Of a DNA stretch of 64,000 nt, positions 48,297-59,766 are shown one piece after another. This DNA comes from Sabethes cyaneus (lineage: Eukaryota; Arthropoda; Insecta; Diptera; Culicidae). The notes beneath the pieces were generated by a model, which did not search any database, was not told the origin of the DNA, and saw only the letters and a program-made list of their open reading frames with translations. Positions within the stretch are counted from its first letter, which is position 1, and each line of letters opens with the position of its first letter. The DNA lies in assembly GCF_943734655.1 (NCBI RefSeq), contig NC_071354.1, forward strand, positions 233,727,706 through 233,791,705. The letters are read 5' to 3'. Both the position numbers and the translations under genes were made by a program.

Positions 48297-49957
48297 AAAT
48301 TTAATGATTTTCTAAAAATATTATTGGAATTTTTATTTTTTGCTCGACAGAAGACAAATCTGTTTTTGTATATCCATACAAAAATTCTTTTACGACTTTT
48401 GGTTAAAAATTTATGTGTTTAAGTAAGCGATATGCGTGAAAATAGGAAAATTCTAATTTAAGTTTTCTGGAACAAATGTTATCCTAGAACGTTTCAAATA
48501 TTATGCTTCCATTTATAAGGTCGTAAGCTATCCCGTAAAAAAATTTACATTAAATTTTGTAGTATAAACAATGTGTCTAAAACAGTTTATATTGTGAACA
48601 TTGAAACTTATGGTAAATTTATTGTAAGAGTGTCTCAAATTCAAATTTAATTCATATTTTTGTTTCTTATTTTATGCTATAGAATTGGCCATATTTTATC
48701 ACAAATTTACTACCTTTATTAATTATATTTTGTTTTTTCGCTTAAAAACATTACCATAAAAGGACGATAACTTTCACTGTAAATGAAAATTTTTTTTCGC
48801 GAAAAAGTAGATTTTTTTTATTGTTAAGATACTTAACAACCCATCATTTTTATGGCAGAATCTCTAAAAACCATGAAAGTTATGGTGGACTACAATAAGT
48901 TTGATGGTTGAGTTATCTTTTCTGACAATAAGTTTTATTTTTTTACTGTATTTTGTATCCGAATGTTACCATAATTTTTATCTTCATGCTATGCTTTTTT
49001 TCCGGGATGCCTGTGACAAAACTTAATCAAATTCTAAGACCCTCCAACCTAAACTGCATGATAATTTAAAAAAAAATCCCTAATTACATTAGTGTTAAGT
49101 ACGTAGGCCAAAAACGAGTCACCATATTTTAGTTTAAAAGAACGTAAACTGTGAACTGTGCCGCAGCGATGCCTCATCCCAGGCACACCAGTGGCCCTCG
49201 CCTTGGTGATGAGCAGACCGACAGACAGGCAGTTAGATGATTATACATTCATCTGGCTGTTTAAAGTTGTGCTACCAAGCGAAGAGGTTTACTTTTTTAC
49301 CGAGTGGGTGGGTGGCTGCCCACTTGCTGGCAACATCAAGAGAAGAGAACATTACTGTATAAAGTAAATAACCGTCTTCTTTCTTCTTGACCTACGGCAG
49401 TCTATTTTTGCTCATTAGCGCTAGCGCTACAGTGAATTACGCCATGATGATCCGTCTCAACAACTCTCCGGGTCCGGGACTTCATTAATCCTTGCCTGGG
49501 TGGCTAATGAAACAGAACATAGCCATCACCACCGCTGAGCTGCTGATATAAATCATCTTCCTAATTTGAACTAATGTACGCTACAACCTGGCGAGACGTG
49601 CACTTCTTAACCGGTGCGTATTACTGCGAAAGTTTCGTTCCACACTTCCTGGGCAGAACCGGAATCTTTCACGGACTATAAATCTGTCATGATCTACTTC
49701 AACATTCGCCACGGTACAGTGGAGCTGACGTCGTCCGTAGCAAGCTAAGCTAAGCTCCCGCAGTATAAATATGCAACGTCGAGAAAAGCTCCGAGACTCA
49801 TGATGGGTGGCGAAAAAGGTATGAGAAAATAAGCAATCAAAACGTTTGTCTGCTGAAAATTATCGGGTTTCCATCGGTGGTGGTTACAAAATCCCTTATA
49901 ATACGTATTTTATTTTCGCACCAGTGCAGTGGCCAGGATTATTCCGTTTGATGTTGG
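48297..49957. other. Non-coding, presumed intron
   Basis: AT-rich to about 49140, then more balanced unique sequence. No gene recognised. Confidence 0.5.
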
Positions 49958-49962
49958 TGAAA

Positions 49963-50015
49963 CGCTTACCTGTGAAAGGAGAAAGAAAAAAAAAAACAGT
50001 TGTTAGAATTAAATA
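49963..50015 (-). promoter_or_regulatory. Candidate recursive-splicing (ratchet) site
   Basis: On the glypican strand: a branch-point-like TTCTAACAAC, then an uninterrupted pyrimidine tract of about 27 bases, then CACAG|GTAAGCG with the junction at 49970/49969. A strong 3' splice site is directly followed by a 5' splice site with no exon between, as in recursive splicing of long insect introns. The site lies about 30.4 kb upstream of the glypican exon acceptor. Downstream frames hit stops quickly, so a normal coding exon is unlikely. Confidence 0.65.
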
Positions 50016-52789
50016 ATTAAACATGGTTTATGTGTAAAGAAGCATTTGGGAGGCAAAACGAAACTGTATTCCAGCTGTCATCCTCCCATGACATCGATGC
50101 CACATAATGAAACATCATTATCCGCAATCCAAGCTGTCAGTCTTTTCGACGACTTAAACTGTCTTATGACCATATCGAACACGCACAGAGGAGCAGCGGT
50201 CGGCGGCAGCACCTGGACAATTTCAGTATTTAGCAAGTTTCGTCGACGCCACGTTGCGTTGCGTTGGTTGGAAGTCATCACTCCTTATGCGAACGAAAGC
50301 CGTTTCACATTTGCCTAAATTGAGTGCATCACGTCGGTCGGGCGTCACCAACGACGGGACCGCGCCGGCCGGTCCGATCCGGAGTGCACTGTCATTGACC
50401 AGTTGCATCTTGTTTCACAGCTCCACCGCCACCGCACACCACCACCCACCGGAACGGCGCGGCGGCACGGAGGAGCAAGTAACTATGGGAGGTTGTTCAA
50501 TTTATTCCGGCTCGTAAAACTTCAAAAAGCGAACGCCGAAGGTAATCAGTCGAAAATGCGTGTGCCGCTGACCTTTTGACATACTCCATGGGACCGAAAG
50601 TTCCCCGTTCGCATGTATTAAAGGGTACTCGATAAATGAGTTTCAGGTAATTTTCTCACCACACGTAGTAAAGATTTTATTCTATAAACCAGATTCTTGC
50701 ACTTCAAGCTCAGTTAAAAATTGATGCACTGACTGGCGCGCACTAAATTTGCAAGTTCGTGCCTAATTGTTCGGGAATGCGATGCAATAAAAAAAGGGCG
50801 TGCAATTCCAGCGCGGTCCGTGAACCGCCACCAATCATAATAAGGATTCGTTAGTTGAACAATAAAAGAAAAATACTACAGTTTACGTGTATTTATAGCG
50901 TACAATAAAAAACGAGTCATTTCGTTTCACTGACCGCGCGCAGCACAAACAGGCAGCGGCGCGCAAGCCGGAACCTTGCCAGCCTGAAAACAAGAAAATA
51001 AAGGACTCTCGGATCGCATATCTCTCCGGAGTCCGGGTCCGTATTATGCCCGGCCTTAAGTAATGTGAAATGCATACTCAACTTTTTACGTCTGTTACAA
51101 GAGCGAAGAAAAGGGTAATATGTCGGGCTTTCAAGCATAAAACCTGCACCAGACATGGATGTGAACAGAAACAAACCCTGACGGCGGTGTTGCGATGGCT
51201 GCGGCGGCGGCGGCGATGATGATGACGATGATGATGAACAAATGTTTTCTTCAAATCGATTTTCCACGCCTCTGGATGTGCCCCGCGTCCGGGACCGGGG
51301 CAGTGACGAAAAATTACGACGTGCTGTATGCATACGGACGCACTCGGCGCGGAAACTTTGCCCGCGATTCTCTAGAATGACGGGCATTCGAAACACCTGG
51401 GGAAGTTTAATTGGAATTTTTTCCTTCGATTACCTGCTACTTCTGGTACCCGCTTCCGTCGTCGTCGTCGTCGCTTTGGCACTACCGTATGCGAATGAGA
51501 GAAGAAGGCTTTAAAACTTACATGCAAGCGGTAATAATAATCTTTCGCTGCTGGCAGCGAGCGAACGAGCGAGGCGAGGCGGAGCGGGAGACTGACTGCC
51601 TGAAGAGGCGAAGGCCTGAAGCCGCGCCGCGTCGACCGCGAAACACGTACACACGAAGCGGCGAAGAAAAATTGCAATTCAAGAGAAGTAATATAAATTT
51701 TACTGTGTTTTGACGGGAATCCGTTGTTTGTTACCGGTCAACAGTCTTGTTACACGACAAAGACCGCATTGTCGTAGTACCACATTCCACGTGAGTGATT
51801 GAGTTCCCGTCCATCCGTCCGTCGACTTGAAGAAATAGAACCTTCCCATTCACCCACCTCACAGCAGCGCGGCAGAAGGATAAAGTTTTTTTTTCGCCGT
51901 AGGTGTTTTCGACCGCAACGAATTAGTTGGTTATTGGACATTCTAGGAGCACTTGTGACAGCAGCACTTGTATTCTACTATTATTCAGAAAGATAGTAGA
52001 TCACCTGAGCTCTACAATTGCTTCATGCATAACTTTTACAGATTATGCTTCTTATGAGGCAATAAAATCGAATGAATGTAAGCGAGCTATCTATATCAGA
52101 ACAAAAACACCACGCTACAGTTAGCTAGTTAGTTAGATATCTGGTGTGAATGCCAGGATAAACAACCAATCAAAGCTTAGCATTAATATCAAAAGAGGCC
52201 AACACCAACGAAATCCAGTCAGTTAATGAGGATCGTAGCCTTTTTTTTCTTCTATCAGATCTATCAGATCAGTTTATTACCTGAATTACAATTACAAGTT
52301 TATTACACCGTTACAGTTTATTACACGAATTATTTCAGATTGCCAGCTATGTTTTCTTTGCATTGTGAGCATTCTACAATTTCCATTGATTCTAGGGTAT
52401 TACTTAGGTTTAGTTGGTCATAACTGTGGTTGCGGGGCAGCATTCTGAATGGATTCTGACAGTGCACATACCATCCGTATCCGCACATACCGGACCATCT
52501 GAGCGATTCAGAATAGATTCGCCAATTACGAGGTACTTATCACGAGGTTATTGGCTATACGATCGCAAACAACATATTTTTTATTCGAGCAAAGAAAGCT
52601 AATATCACTGAATATGCTATCAACATCAAATCAAAGCAATTGATATGATCGAAAATTGGTCATTATTCCAATCAAGTGGCTGCTCACGAACTAGCAATTT
52701 TATTGTTAAGTGCTTTGTTTTAGCAAATTTTTACCAGTATCGAAAAACACTTTTGTGCTTCTCCACTGTGTCAGTTTAAACTCAATAAA
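50016..52789. other. Unique, locally GC-rich non-coding stretch
   Basis: Contains CGG/GATGAT trinucleotide repeats (51198-51240) and CGTCGT repeats near 51460 that shape Ser/Pro/Arg frames. A donor-like CAT|GTAAGT on the minus strand near 51520 was noted, but no matching coding exon was found. It may hold regulatory DNA or a 5' untranslated exon. This is unproven. Confidence 0.4.
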
Positions 52790-55675
52790 CTCTCTCTCTC
52801 TCCTGTCCTACTTGTTGTCCATTTTTGTTGAACTTGTTCTCCATTTCGGTCCCATTTTCTTTCTACTTATTCCCACTTTTTCGTTATTTTTGTCCCATTT
52901 TCTCCCTATTTCTGACTCATATTTTCTTCATTTATGTCTCACCTTTGCCTAATTTTTATTCCACTTTGTTTCTATTTATCTCCCACTTTCCACCTATTTT
53001 TGTCCCATTTGCTCTTCATTTCTACCATGATTTCTCTATATTTCTGTCCCACTTTCTCTCCAGTTCAGTCCTACTTTTCTCCATATCTGTCCCATTTTAT
53101 TTCCATTTTTGATACACTTTTTTGTCATTTCTGTCCCAATTTCTCTCCATTTTCGTTTCACTTTCTCCAGTTTTCAGCCCTACTTTCTTTCCATTTCTTT
53201 TCTGTTTTTTCACCATTTCTGTTCCACTTTAGGTGTGTAGGGCACTATATTTCTGCATATTCGCGTTGATAAGAGGAAATACTTATAAACTTAAGGATTA
53301 TTTTTAGATAACATAAACTCAAGTTTGTCACAAGATTTTCGAGCCACCGTATCTCGCAGGTGGATATTAGCGGAATAGTATTTTCCTATATAAATTAACA
53401 AATTATGACCATCGTGGACCATTACCATAATATATTCCATTTAAAAAAACTGGTAAATTTTTAATGTTAGTTTTCGTAATTACTGGCCTTGCAAGCAAAT
53501 TTTCGATTATTCAGATTAGTTTTATTATTTATTAGTTTCGCTTTCATGTCTTGCCCATTACTAAAACAACAATTTTTCCGCCAGCGGTTGTTTTTGAAGG
53601 CCATTGTGAGTTCTCTTGGGCGCACTTCGCAATATAACAGTTTTTCTCCATTTTCTGTTTTACTTCCTCGTCATTTCTGCTTTATTTCTTCTGCTCATAT
53701 TTGTCCCAATTTCGCACCATGTGTGTCCCATTTACTCTTCCTTTGGGCCCCACTTTTCTCTCAATTTCCGTCCCAATTTATTTGTCCCACTTTTTATCCA
53801 TTTTTGCCCGGATGTCCCTTCATTTCTGTCCCACTTTCTCTCTATTTCCGTCCTATTTTCTCTTCACTTCTGTTCTATTTTTCCCATTTATATCCCACTA
53901 GCTGTAATGCGAATCGTAGGTAAGCTACGTCGCTATGTAACGGTAACGCTATGTAACTCAATGAGATGCAACTTCGTTACATTTGCTTGTCTTGCATGCA
54001 ATCTGGCATAATAGGTTCAAGACTTCGCTGCGGATGATCAAGAGCCCAGTTTTAGTTACAGAAAAGAGTCTTATCTATATATATATAGATAGATTTTGTC
54101 TTCATTTCTGTCTCATTTTCTTTCCTTTTGTATCTCTTTCCCTTCACTTCTGTCCATGTTCTCTCCATTTCTCTTCTACTTTCTCTGCATTTTTGTCCTA
54201 TTTTCTCTCTATTTCTGTTTCATGTGTGTCACAGTTTCTCTCCATTTTTGTCCATTTTTCTCTTAATTTCTGTCCCCCTTTCCCTACATTTCTGATTCAT
54301 TCGCTCTTCACTTCTGTCCTAATTTCTCTCCATTTTTTATCCATTGTTTTTCTATAACTGTCCCCCTTTATTTCTATTTTTGTTCTTATTTCCTTCCATT
54401 TTTGTCACTCTTTCTCTATCTTTATATTTTTCTCTTTTCCTCGATATCTCTCTACCTTCCTATCTTCCTTTCCTTCTTCATTCTTCTAGGTCTATTTCTC
54501 CCATTTGTTAATTGTTATGTATGTATGTTAATGTTTGTCTCTAAATGTCTTTTCTGAATGTCTCCTCTGATTGTCTCGCTGTAACATCCTTATTTTGTGT
54601 TCTTAATTTCGATTGAAACATTTTCGACCGAGTTGTTTGCCATTTGATTTTGCTGGTACAACACCGGCCACTTCCGTTCATAATATCGATCTGTCAGAGT
54701 ACAGCATAAGCGTATAATGTTTCCCTCATGAATGTGACCTTTTAATCTCCTCTCCTCTAAATCTCTCCCTTGAACCTATCTGAATGCCTTCTCTGAATGT
54801 CTCCCCTGAAAGTGTTCTTTGAATGTCTCTTCCGACTCTGCTCTGAATGCATTAGTTTGATCTGATTTTAATCAATCCCTGCTAATTTGATGTCTTAGAG
54901 GTAAAAGCATTACTAAGATTTGTTCAATTTTGTTTCAATTGCGATTATTCAGTTTTCTCTTGATTCTATCTCAACTCGGCTTAGCACCGGTGGGTAATAT
55001 TACTGATTTATTATTATTTTTAAATCGCTTTTAATCGCCAGCAATCGTTTTGTAATTTTCATCGGTCATGATAAATAACGGAGTAGCAGCACACGGGTAG
55101 TATTCTTTGTCCCACTTTTTTCCATTTCTGTCCCACTTTCCCTCCATTTCTGTCCAAATTATCCTCCATTTTTGTCGCACTTTCTCTCTATTGCTGTTCC
55201 ATTTCTGCTCTTCATTTCTGTTCCATTTTCTCTCCATTTCTGTCCCATTTTCTCACCATTTTTATCCCACTTTTCCGCCATTTTCGTCCCATTGTTCATT
55301 TCTGTACAACTTTTTCTTCATTTCTGTATCATTTTCTGGGACAAATATGTACCACTTTCTCTGTATTCTGTTCCACTTCCACTCCTTTTTTGTCCCATTT
55401 ATTCCATTCTGTTCCACTTTCTCTCCATTTTTTCAATTTGCTCCATTTTTTGTCCATTTATGTTCTACTTTCCCTCTCTATCCGTCCAACTTGGGTTCAG
55501 TTTTCCAGCTTTTTTTCTGCTTGTTTGTTTAGATTGAGCAAAGAAAATATTTTTAGAATTTGTAGATGATATATTTCTTAATATGTTTGTAATAACCTGC
55601 TTTAATTTTTGTCAATTAGTCCCATTTTTCTTTTAATTTCTGATTTTTACTTTGTTGACTTTCGTACCAATTCGG

Positions 55676-55770
55676 CTTCATGTTTACCTCAATGATGGGT
55701 CATTTGGTAACGAGCCAGCTACAAGGGTGATGCATGCGCGTGAATGCAAATTAATTTATGATTATTCTTA
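55676..55770. repeat. AACGAGCC module (three copies in block B)
   Basis: TTTGGTAACGAGCCAGCTAC...GTGATGCATGCGCGTGAATG...AAATTAATTTATG. Relatives at 57370-57470 and, shortened, at 58138-58190 keep the same order of words, giving block B a higher-order structure. Confidence 0.65.
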
Positions 55771-57718
55771 TATTTATTTTTGTCACACTATGTACGATTT
55801 CTATCCCAATTTCTCCCCATTTCTGTCCTACTTTTCTTTATTTCTTGTCCCAATATCAATGTCTTCATTTCCGTTACATTTTGTTTATGTTTGTCTCATT
55901 TTCTCCATTTCTGTTTCATTTTCTCTTCTTTTATGTTCCAAGTTCTCCTGATTTCTGTCTCTTTTCCTGACCATTTTTGTTCGAATTTCTCTCTATATTT
56001 GTTCCACTTTCTCTCCATTTCTTGTCCAATTTCTCTCAATTTTAGTTCCTCGTTATGTCCATTTCTGTTCCACTTTATCTTCATTTATGTCCTACTTTCT
56101 CTCTATTTCTGTCTCATTTTCTCCCCATATTGTCTAATTTTACTGATTTTCTGTCCCAATAACTTTTTATTTCAGTCCCACTTTCTCTCTATTTCTGTAT
56201 CACTTTCTCTCCATTATTGTACATTTTTTCTAGCCATTTCGGTTTAACTTTCTCTGCACTTTCTGCCTGTACTTCTCTCCATTTCTGATCCCAATTTTAC
56301 CCACTTTTTCTGCATTTCTGTCGCATTGCTTGTGAAGATGCAGATGATTTCCTGCTCGCTCTTTAGTAGCAACAAGTATTGAACTAACATTCCTGCCCAA
56401 CTCTCCAGGGCCCGCCTTCGGCCGTGGCCGGTGTCGGTATTGATCAGCATGCAGGGACCTGATAAGGTTGCATAATGAGGAGGAATAGTGTGCTGTCGCA
56501 AGTATGCTTTTTTTCAGCCATCCATTTTGTCATCAATTTGTCAATTCAATTTGTCATCAAACGGAGTAGCAGCACACGGGCGGTATCCTAAGCTTATGCC
56601 TATGCTTATTACTGTCCCAATATCTCTTCATTTTTGTACCACTTTCTCTTCATTTCTGACCCCTTTTTCACTATTTATGTACCACTTTTCCTCCGTTTTG
56701 GTCCCTTTGTACATTTCTGTGCTACTTTTTCTTCGTTTCTGTACCATTTTCTGGGATATTTTATTTGATTTAAACTAATATTTATGACAAACTAATCTGT
56801 TTTCAGAGAGCGAAATAAGGCGCTATATCCTTGACCAATTGCAGCCTGGCTTCTTGTCTAAATGCCATTAGTTCATCCCTGAGGGTCCGGAGTATCACCT
56901 AACCTTAACCTTTATTAGCAAAGATACTCCCAACGACTGTAAATAAATCATTATCTATGTATATGGGATGCGTTTGGTACGGGAGGTCCACGCTTTCTTC
57001 CTTCCCCTTGATTTCAAGAAGTTTAATGGAATTGGGTATTTTTTCTGGTTTCACTTGATTCTTTGGAATTCTCTCTGCGGTACATGCTGCGCAGTTGGCC
57101 TGGCCGTTGACAAGAAAAATGATGGATTCAAGTAATCGTCATTTTCCAGGATGCCTTCAAGAATTGGCTGCGTTAGTGTGAGATTAGATTAGATTTCTGG
57201 GACGAAAAAGGACCATATTTTTCTATTCTGTTCCACTTTCACTTCATTTTTTTCCATTTGCCACTTTCTTCTCATTTCTGCTCTACTTTCTCTCCATTTC
57301 TGTGCCATTTTCTCACCATTTTCATCCTATTTATCCCACTTTCTGTTCTACTTTCTCTCAGCTCTCGTACCAATTCTGCTTCAAGTTCACCTCTATGACG
57401 GGTTATTTGGCAACGAGCCAACCACTAGAGTGATATATGCGAGTGAACGCAAATCAATTTATGCTTATGCTTATACTTTTTTTGTCCCACTATGTGTTGA
57501 TTACTGTCCCAATTTCTCTCCAGTTTTGTCCCACTTTTTGTTTATTTCCGTTCCAAGCTCTCCTGATGTATGTCCTACTTTTTGCCCATTTTGCCCCACT
57601 TTTTCTCTATATTTGTCCCACTTTCTCTACATTTCTGTCCCGATTTCACTACATTTCTGTTTCATTTTCTCTGTTTTGCCACTTTCTCTGAATTTCTGTC
57701 CCGATACCTTTCCATTTG

Positions 57719-57937
57719 CCTCCCAGTTGGGTTCGAGGTGTGACGCTGGTCTAATAAGCCAGTCGTCGTATGTTCGAATCTCAACTGGGACAGGCTGTTA
57801 GAGCCAATAGGATCGTAGCAACTGGTCCTGCAATTGTCCTGCACTCTAACAGCTGGCTGCGAAGTCTGTAGTATAAAAACAGAAGGTCAAATTTCGATAA
57901 CGGAATACAGCACCTAAGCTTTGCTTTGCTTTGCTTT
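57719..57937 (+). mobile_element. tRNA-derived SINE, copy 2
   Basis: CCTCCCAGTTGGGTTCGAGG, CTAATAAGCCAGTCGTCGTA, B-box-like GTTCGAATCTC, GCTGGCTGCGAAGTCTGTAG, and a 3' end of repeated CTTTG. It is closely similar along its length to 2054-2266. It is inserted in the block B satellite. Confidence 0.8.
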
Positions 57938-58941
57938 ACCTGTCAATTTCAGCCCCACTTTATCTTTATTGCTGTCTTCTGTGTATTTATCTTCGTTTTT
58001 GTCTCAATTTCTGTCCATTTTGTCCCACTTTCTCTCAATTTCTGTCCCACTTTCTTTTCATTGCAGTCATATTTCCTCTCTATTTGTGTCCCACTTTCTC
58101 TCCCTCTCTCTCTATATCTTTCTCCTCGCCATCTGTCTAACAAGCTAATAACAAGGGTGACGAATACGCGTGAACGCCAATTAATTTTCACAAATTTTCG
58201 AATTTAGCTTACCATTACCGAATTTGAATCATGCACGATCTGGGGGCCGATCTGTCAAACGACGAATCCAATTTAACAAACGAAATCACTATTTGTTAAC
58301 ATTTTTGTACGTTTCATGGAAAACAATTTTTTACTGTTTTCTTCGTCTACTGTGAAGGCTACCGTTATTAAAATTAATTTAAATATGCGAGGTTAATTCT
58401 ATTTTTACCGGATGATTTCTCGCCATATTTATCCTATTTTCTCTACATTTTTGTCCCATTTTCTCTCGATTTTTCTCTCCATTTTTCCCTCTATTTTATT
58501 CCAGTTTCTTTCCAATTGTTCCACTTTCTGGCCATTTCTGTTCTATGTTCCCTCCACTTTTGTCCAACGTTCTCTCCACTTGTCTCTTTCAATCTTCATT
58601 TCTGTTTCCCATTTCTTTTCTCTGTCCCATTTTCATTCCAATTGTCCCACATTTTTTATCAATTTCTGTTCTAAGTTCCGACCACTTGTGTCTAACGTTC
58701 TCCCATTTTTGTCCACACTCATACTTTCTCTCCTTCTTTGTTCCATTTCCCTCAATTTTTGCGACTCTCACGTTATTTCTCTTCCATTTTTGCCCAATTT
58801 CTCTCCATTTATCTATTCTTCATTTCGCTTCTGTCTCACCGTCTCTTCATTTCTGACTCATTTTTTCTCTATTTCTGTTCCATTGTCTTGAAAATTGAAT
58901 AAAATAAAAAGAAAACTTATCCAATTTAATTCTACTATGTA

Positions 58942-59398
58942 CAGTAGGATTTCGAATTTGGCATGGCTCGATTTTGGTATGATTCGATTTTGGCATGCCT
59001 CGATTTTGGCAACAAAAGTATCCGTTTTTGGCAACACAAGATATTTCCCTTACAAAAATATGCTTAAATATCAATCAGTTTCCGTATACATGCTTCAAAT
59101 GACCCTCAGTGTGTTCAATAAAAAAAGTTTGCTTGAAAGTTTCGAACAATAATATTTTTATTGCGGTACGACTACGACTTACCGAAGGTTGCGAAAAACT
59201 TACATGCACCGGACGAATAGCTCTCGGCGAAATTTTCAAGCATAAAATGATTGCAATCGTTGATTAATAATATTTACTCATTTTCTAACGCATTTACATT
59301 CAATTTTTTCATATCAAATAAGGGTCTCGATTTTGGCACGGTTTCGATTTTGGCAACATAGGCGACACGCATTTGTTGCCAAATTCGAAATCCAACTG
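58942..59398. mobile_element. TA-flanked MITE (457 bp) with TTCGAATTTGGCA ends
   Basis: The left end CAGTAGGATTTCGAATTTGG and the right end (reverse complement CAGTTGGATTTCGAATTTGG) are inverted repeats flanked by TA (58940-58941, 59399-59400). Inner copies of TCGATTTTGGCA follow at both ends. It is non-coding, Tc1/mariner-like (pogo-type CAGT ends), and a family different from that at 45536. Confidence 0.88.
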
Positions 59399-59416
59399 TA
59401 AATTTTATTCTTGCCA

Positions 59417-59505
59417 GATACGTATTTCGCCTACGACTTGCAGGCTTCCTCAGTGTCTGTTTTCGAAGGTTTCGTATTCTACTAAGACGCTCCAAAAACT
59501 TCAGT
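59417..59505 (-). ncRNA. Hammerhead-ribozyme-like repeat, copy 2
   Basis: Minus strand: CUGAGGA (59453-59447), extra A, the same helix II and GAAA as copy 1, UACGUA, and UC ending at 59417. ACA before the core can pair only partly with UGG after the cleavage point (A-U and C-G). Upstream sequence matches copy 1 as far as GACTGAAGTTTTTGGAG. The variable position 7 of the core is G here and U in copy 1, both allowed by the CUGANGA consensus. Confidence 0.6.
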
Positions 59506-59766
59506 CCATTGTCTTTCTAATTGTCTCATTTTCTATCCATTTGTGTTCTACCCTCCACTTTTGTCCAACGTTCTCTCCATATCTTTTCCGCTTTCTCTCC
59601 GTTCCATTTGTTCCATTTTCTCTCGGTTTGTCCCACTCTCATGTCCCATTTTCTGTCCATTTTTGTCAATTTTCTCTGCGTTACTGTCTCAATTTTTCTC
59701 CATTTCTGTCGGTACCACTTAAGTGTGAAGGAAACATCATTCAGTTATTTATTACAAGTAAAGTGA

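Larger units (their letters stand above)
52790..59720. repeat. Block B: pyrimidine-rich 22-bp-unit satellite with embedded modules
   Basis: Degenerate tandem units such as CACTTTCTCTCCATTTCTGT plus CC (22 bp), the reverse complement of block A. Interruptions are module Y (53230-53490), a module with TATCTATATATATATAGATAG near 54070, unique DNA at 54500-55080, module X (56330-56600), a thrice-repeated AACGAGCC module, a SINE (57719-57937) and a MITE (58942-59398). Phe/Ser/Leu-rich frames throughout are artefacts. Confidence 0.88.

Noticed and set aside
49890..49970. Ordinary coding exon starting at the ratchet acceptor
   Set aside because: All three frames meet stops within about 25 codons and no glypican-like sequence appears.
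51372..51713. Coding first exon of the glypican gene ending at CAT|GTAAGT near 51520 (minus)
   Set aside because: The donor would leave phase 0, but the downstream glypican exon needs phase 1. The upstream frame lacks the expected signal peptide and cysteine pattern. A 5' untranslated exon is not excluded.
50917..51713. Ser/Pro/Arg-rich frames on both strands
   Set aside because: Produced by GAT, CGG and CGTCGT trinucleotide repeats. No domain.
52710..59766. Plus-strand Phe/Ser/His-rich frames up to 159 codons
   Set aside because: Translations of the pyrimidine-rich satellite of block B. The same low-complexity peptide appears in overlapping frames.
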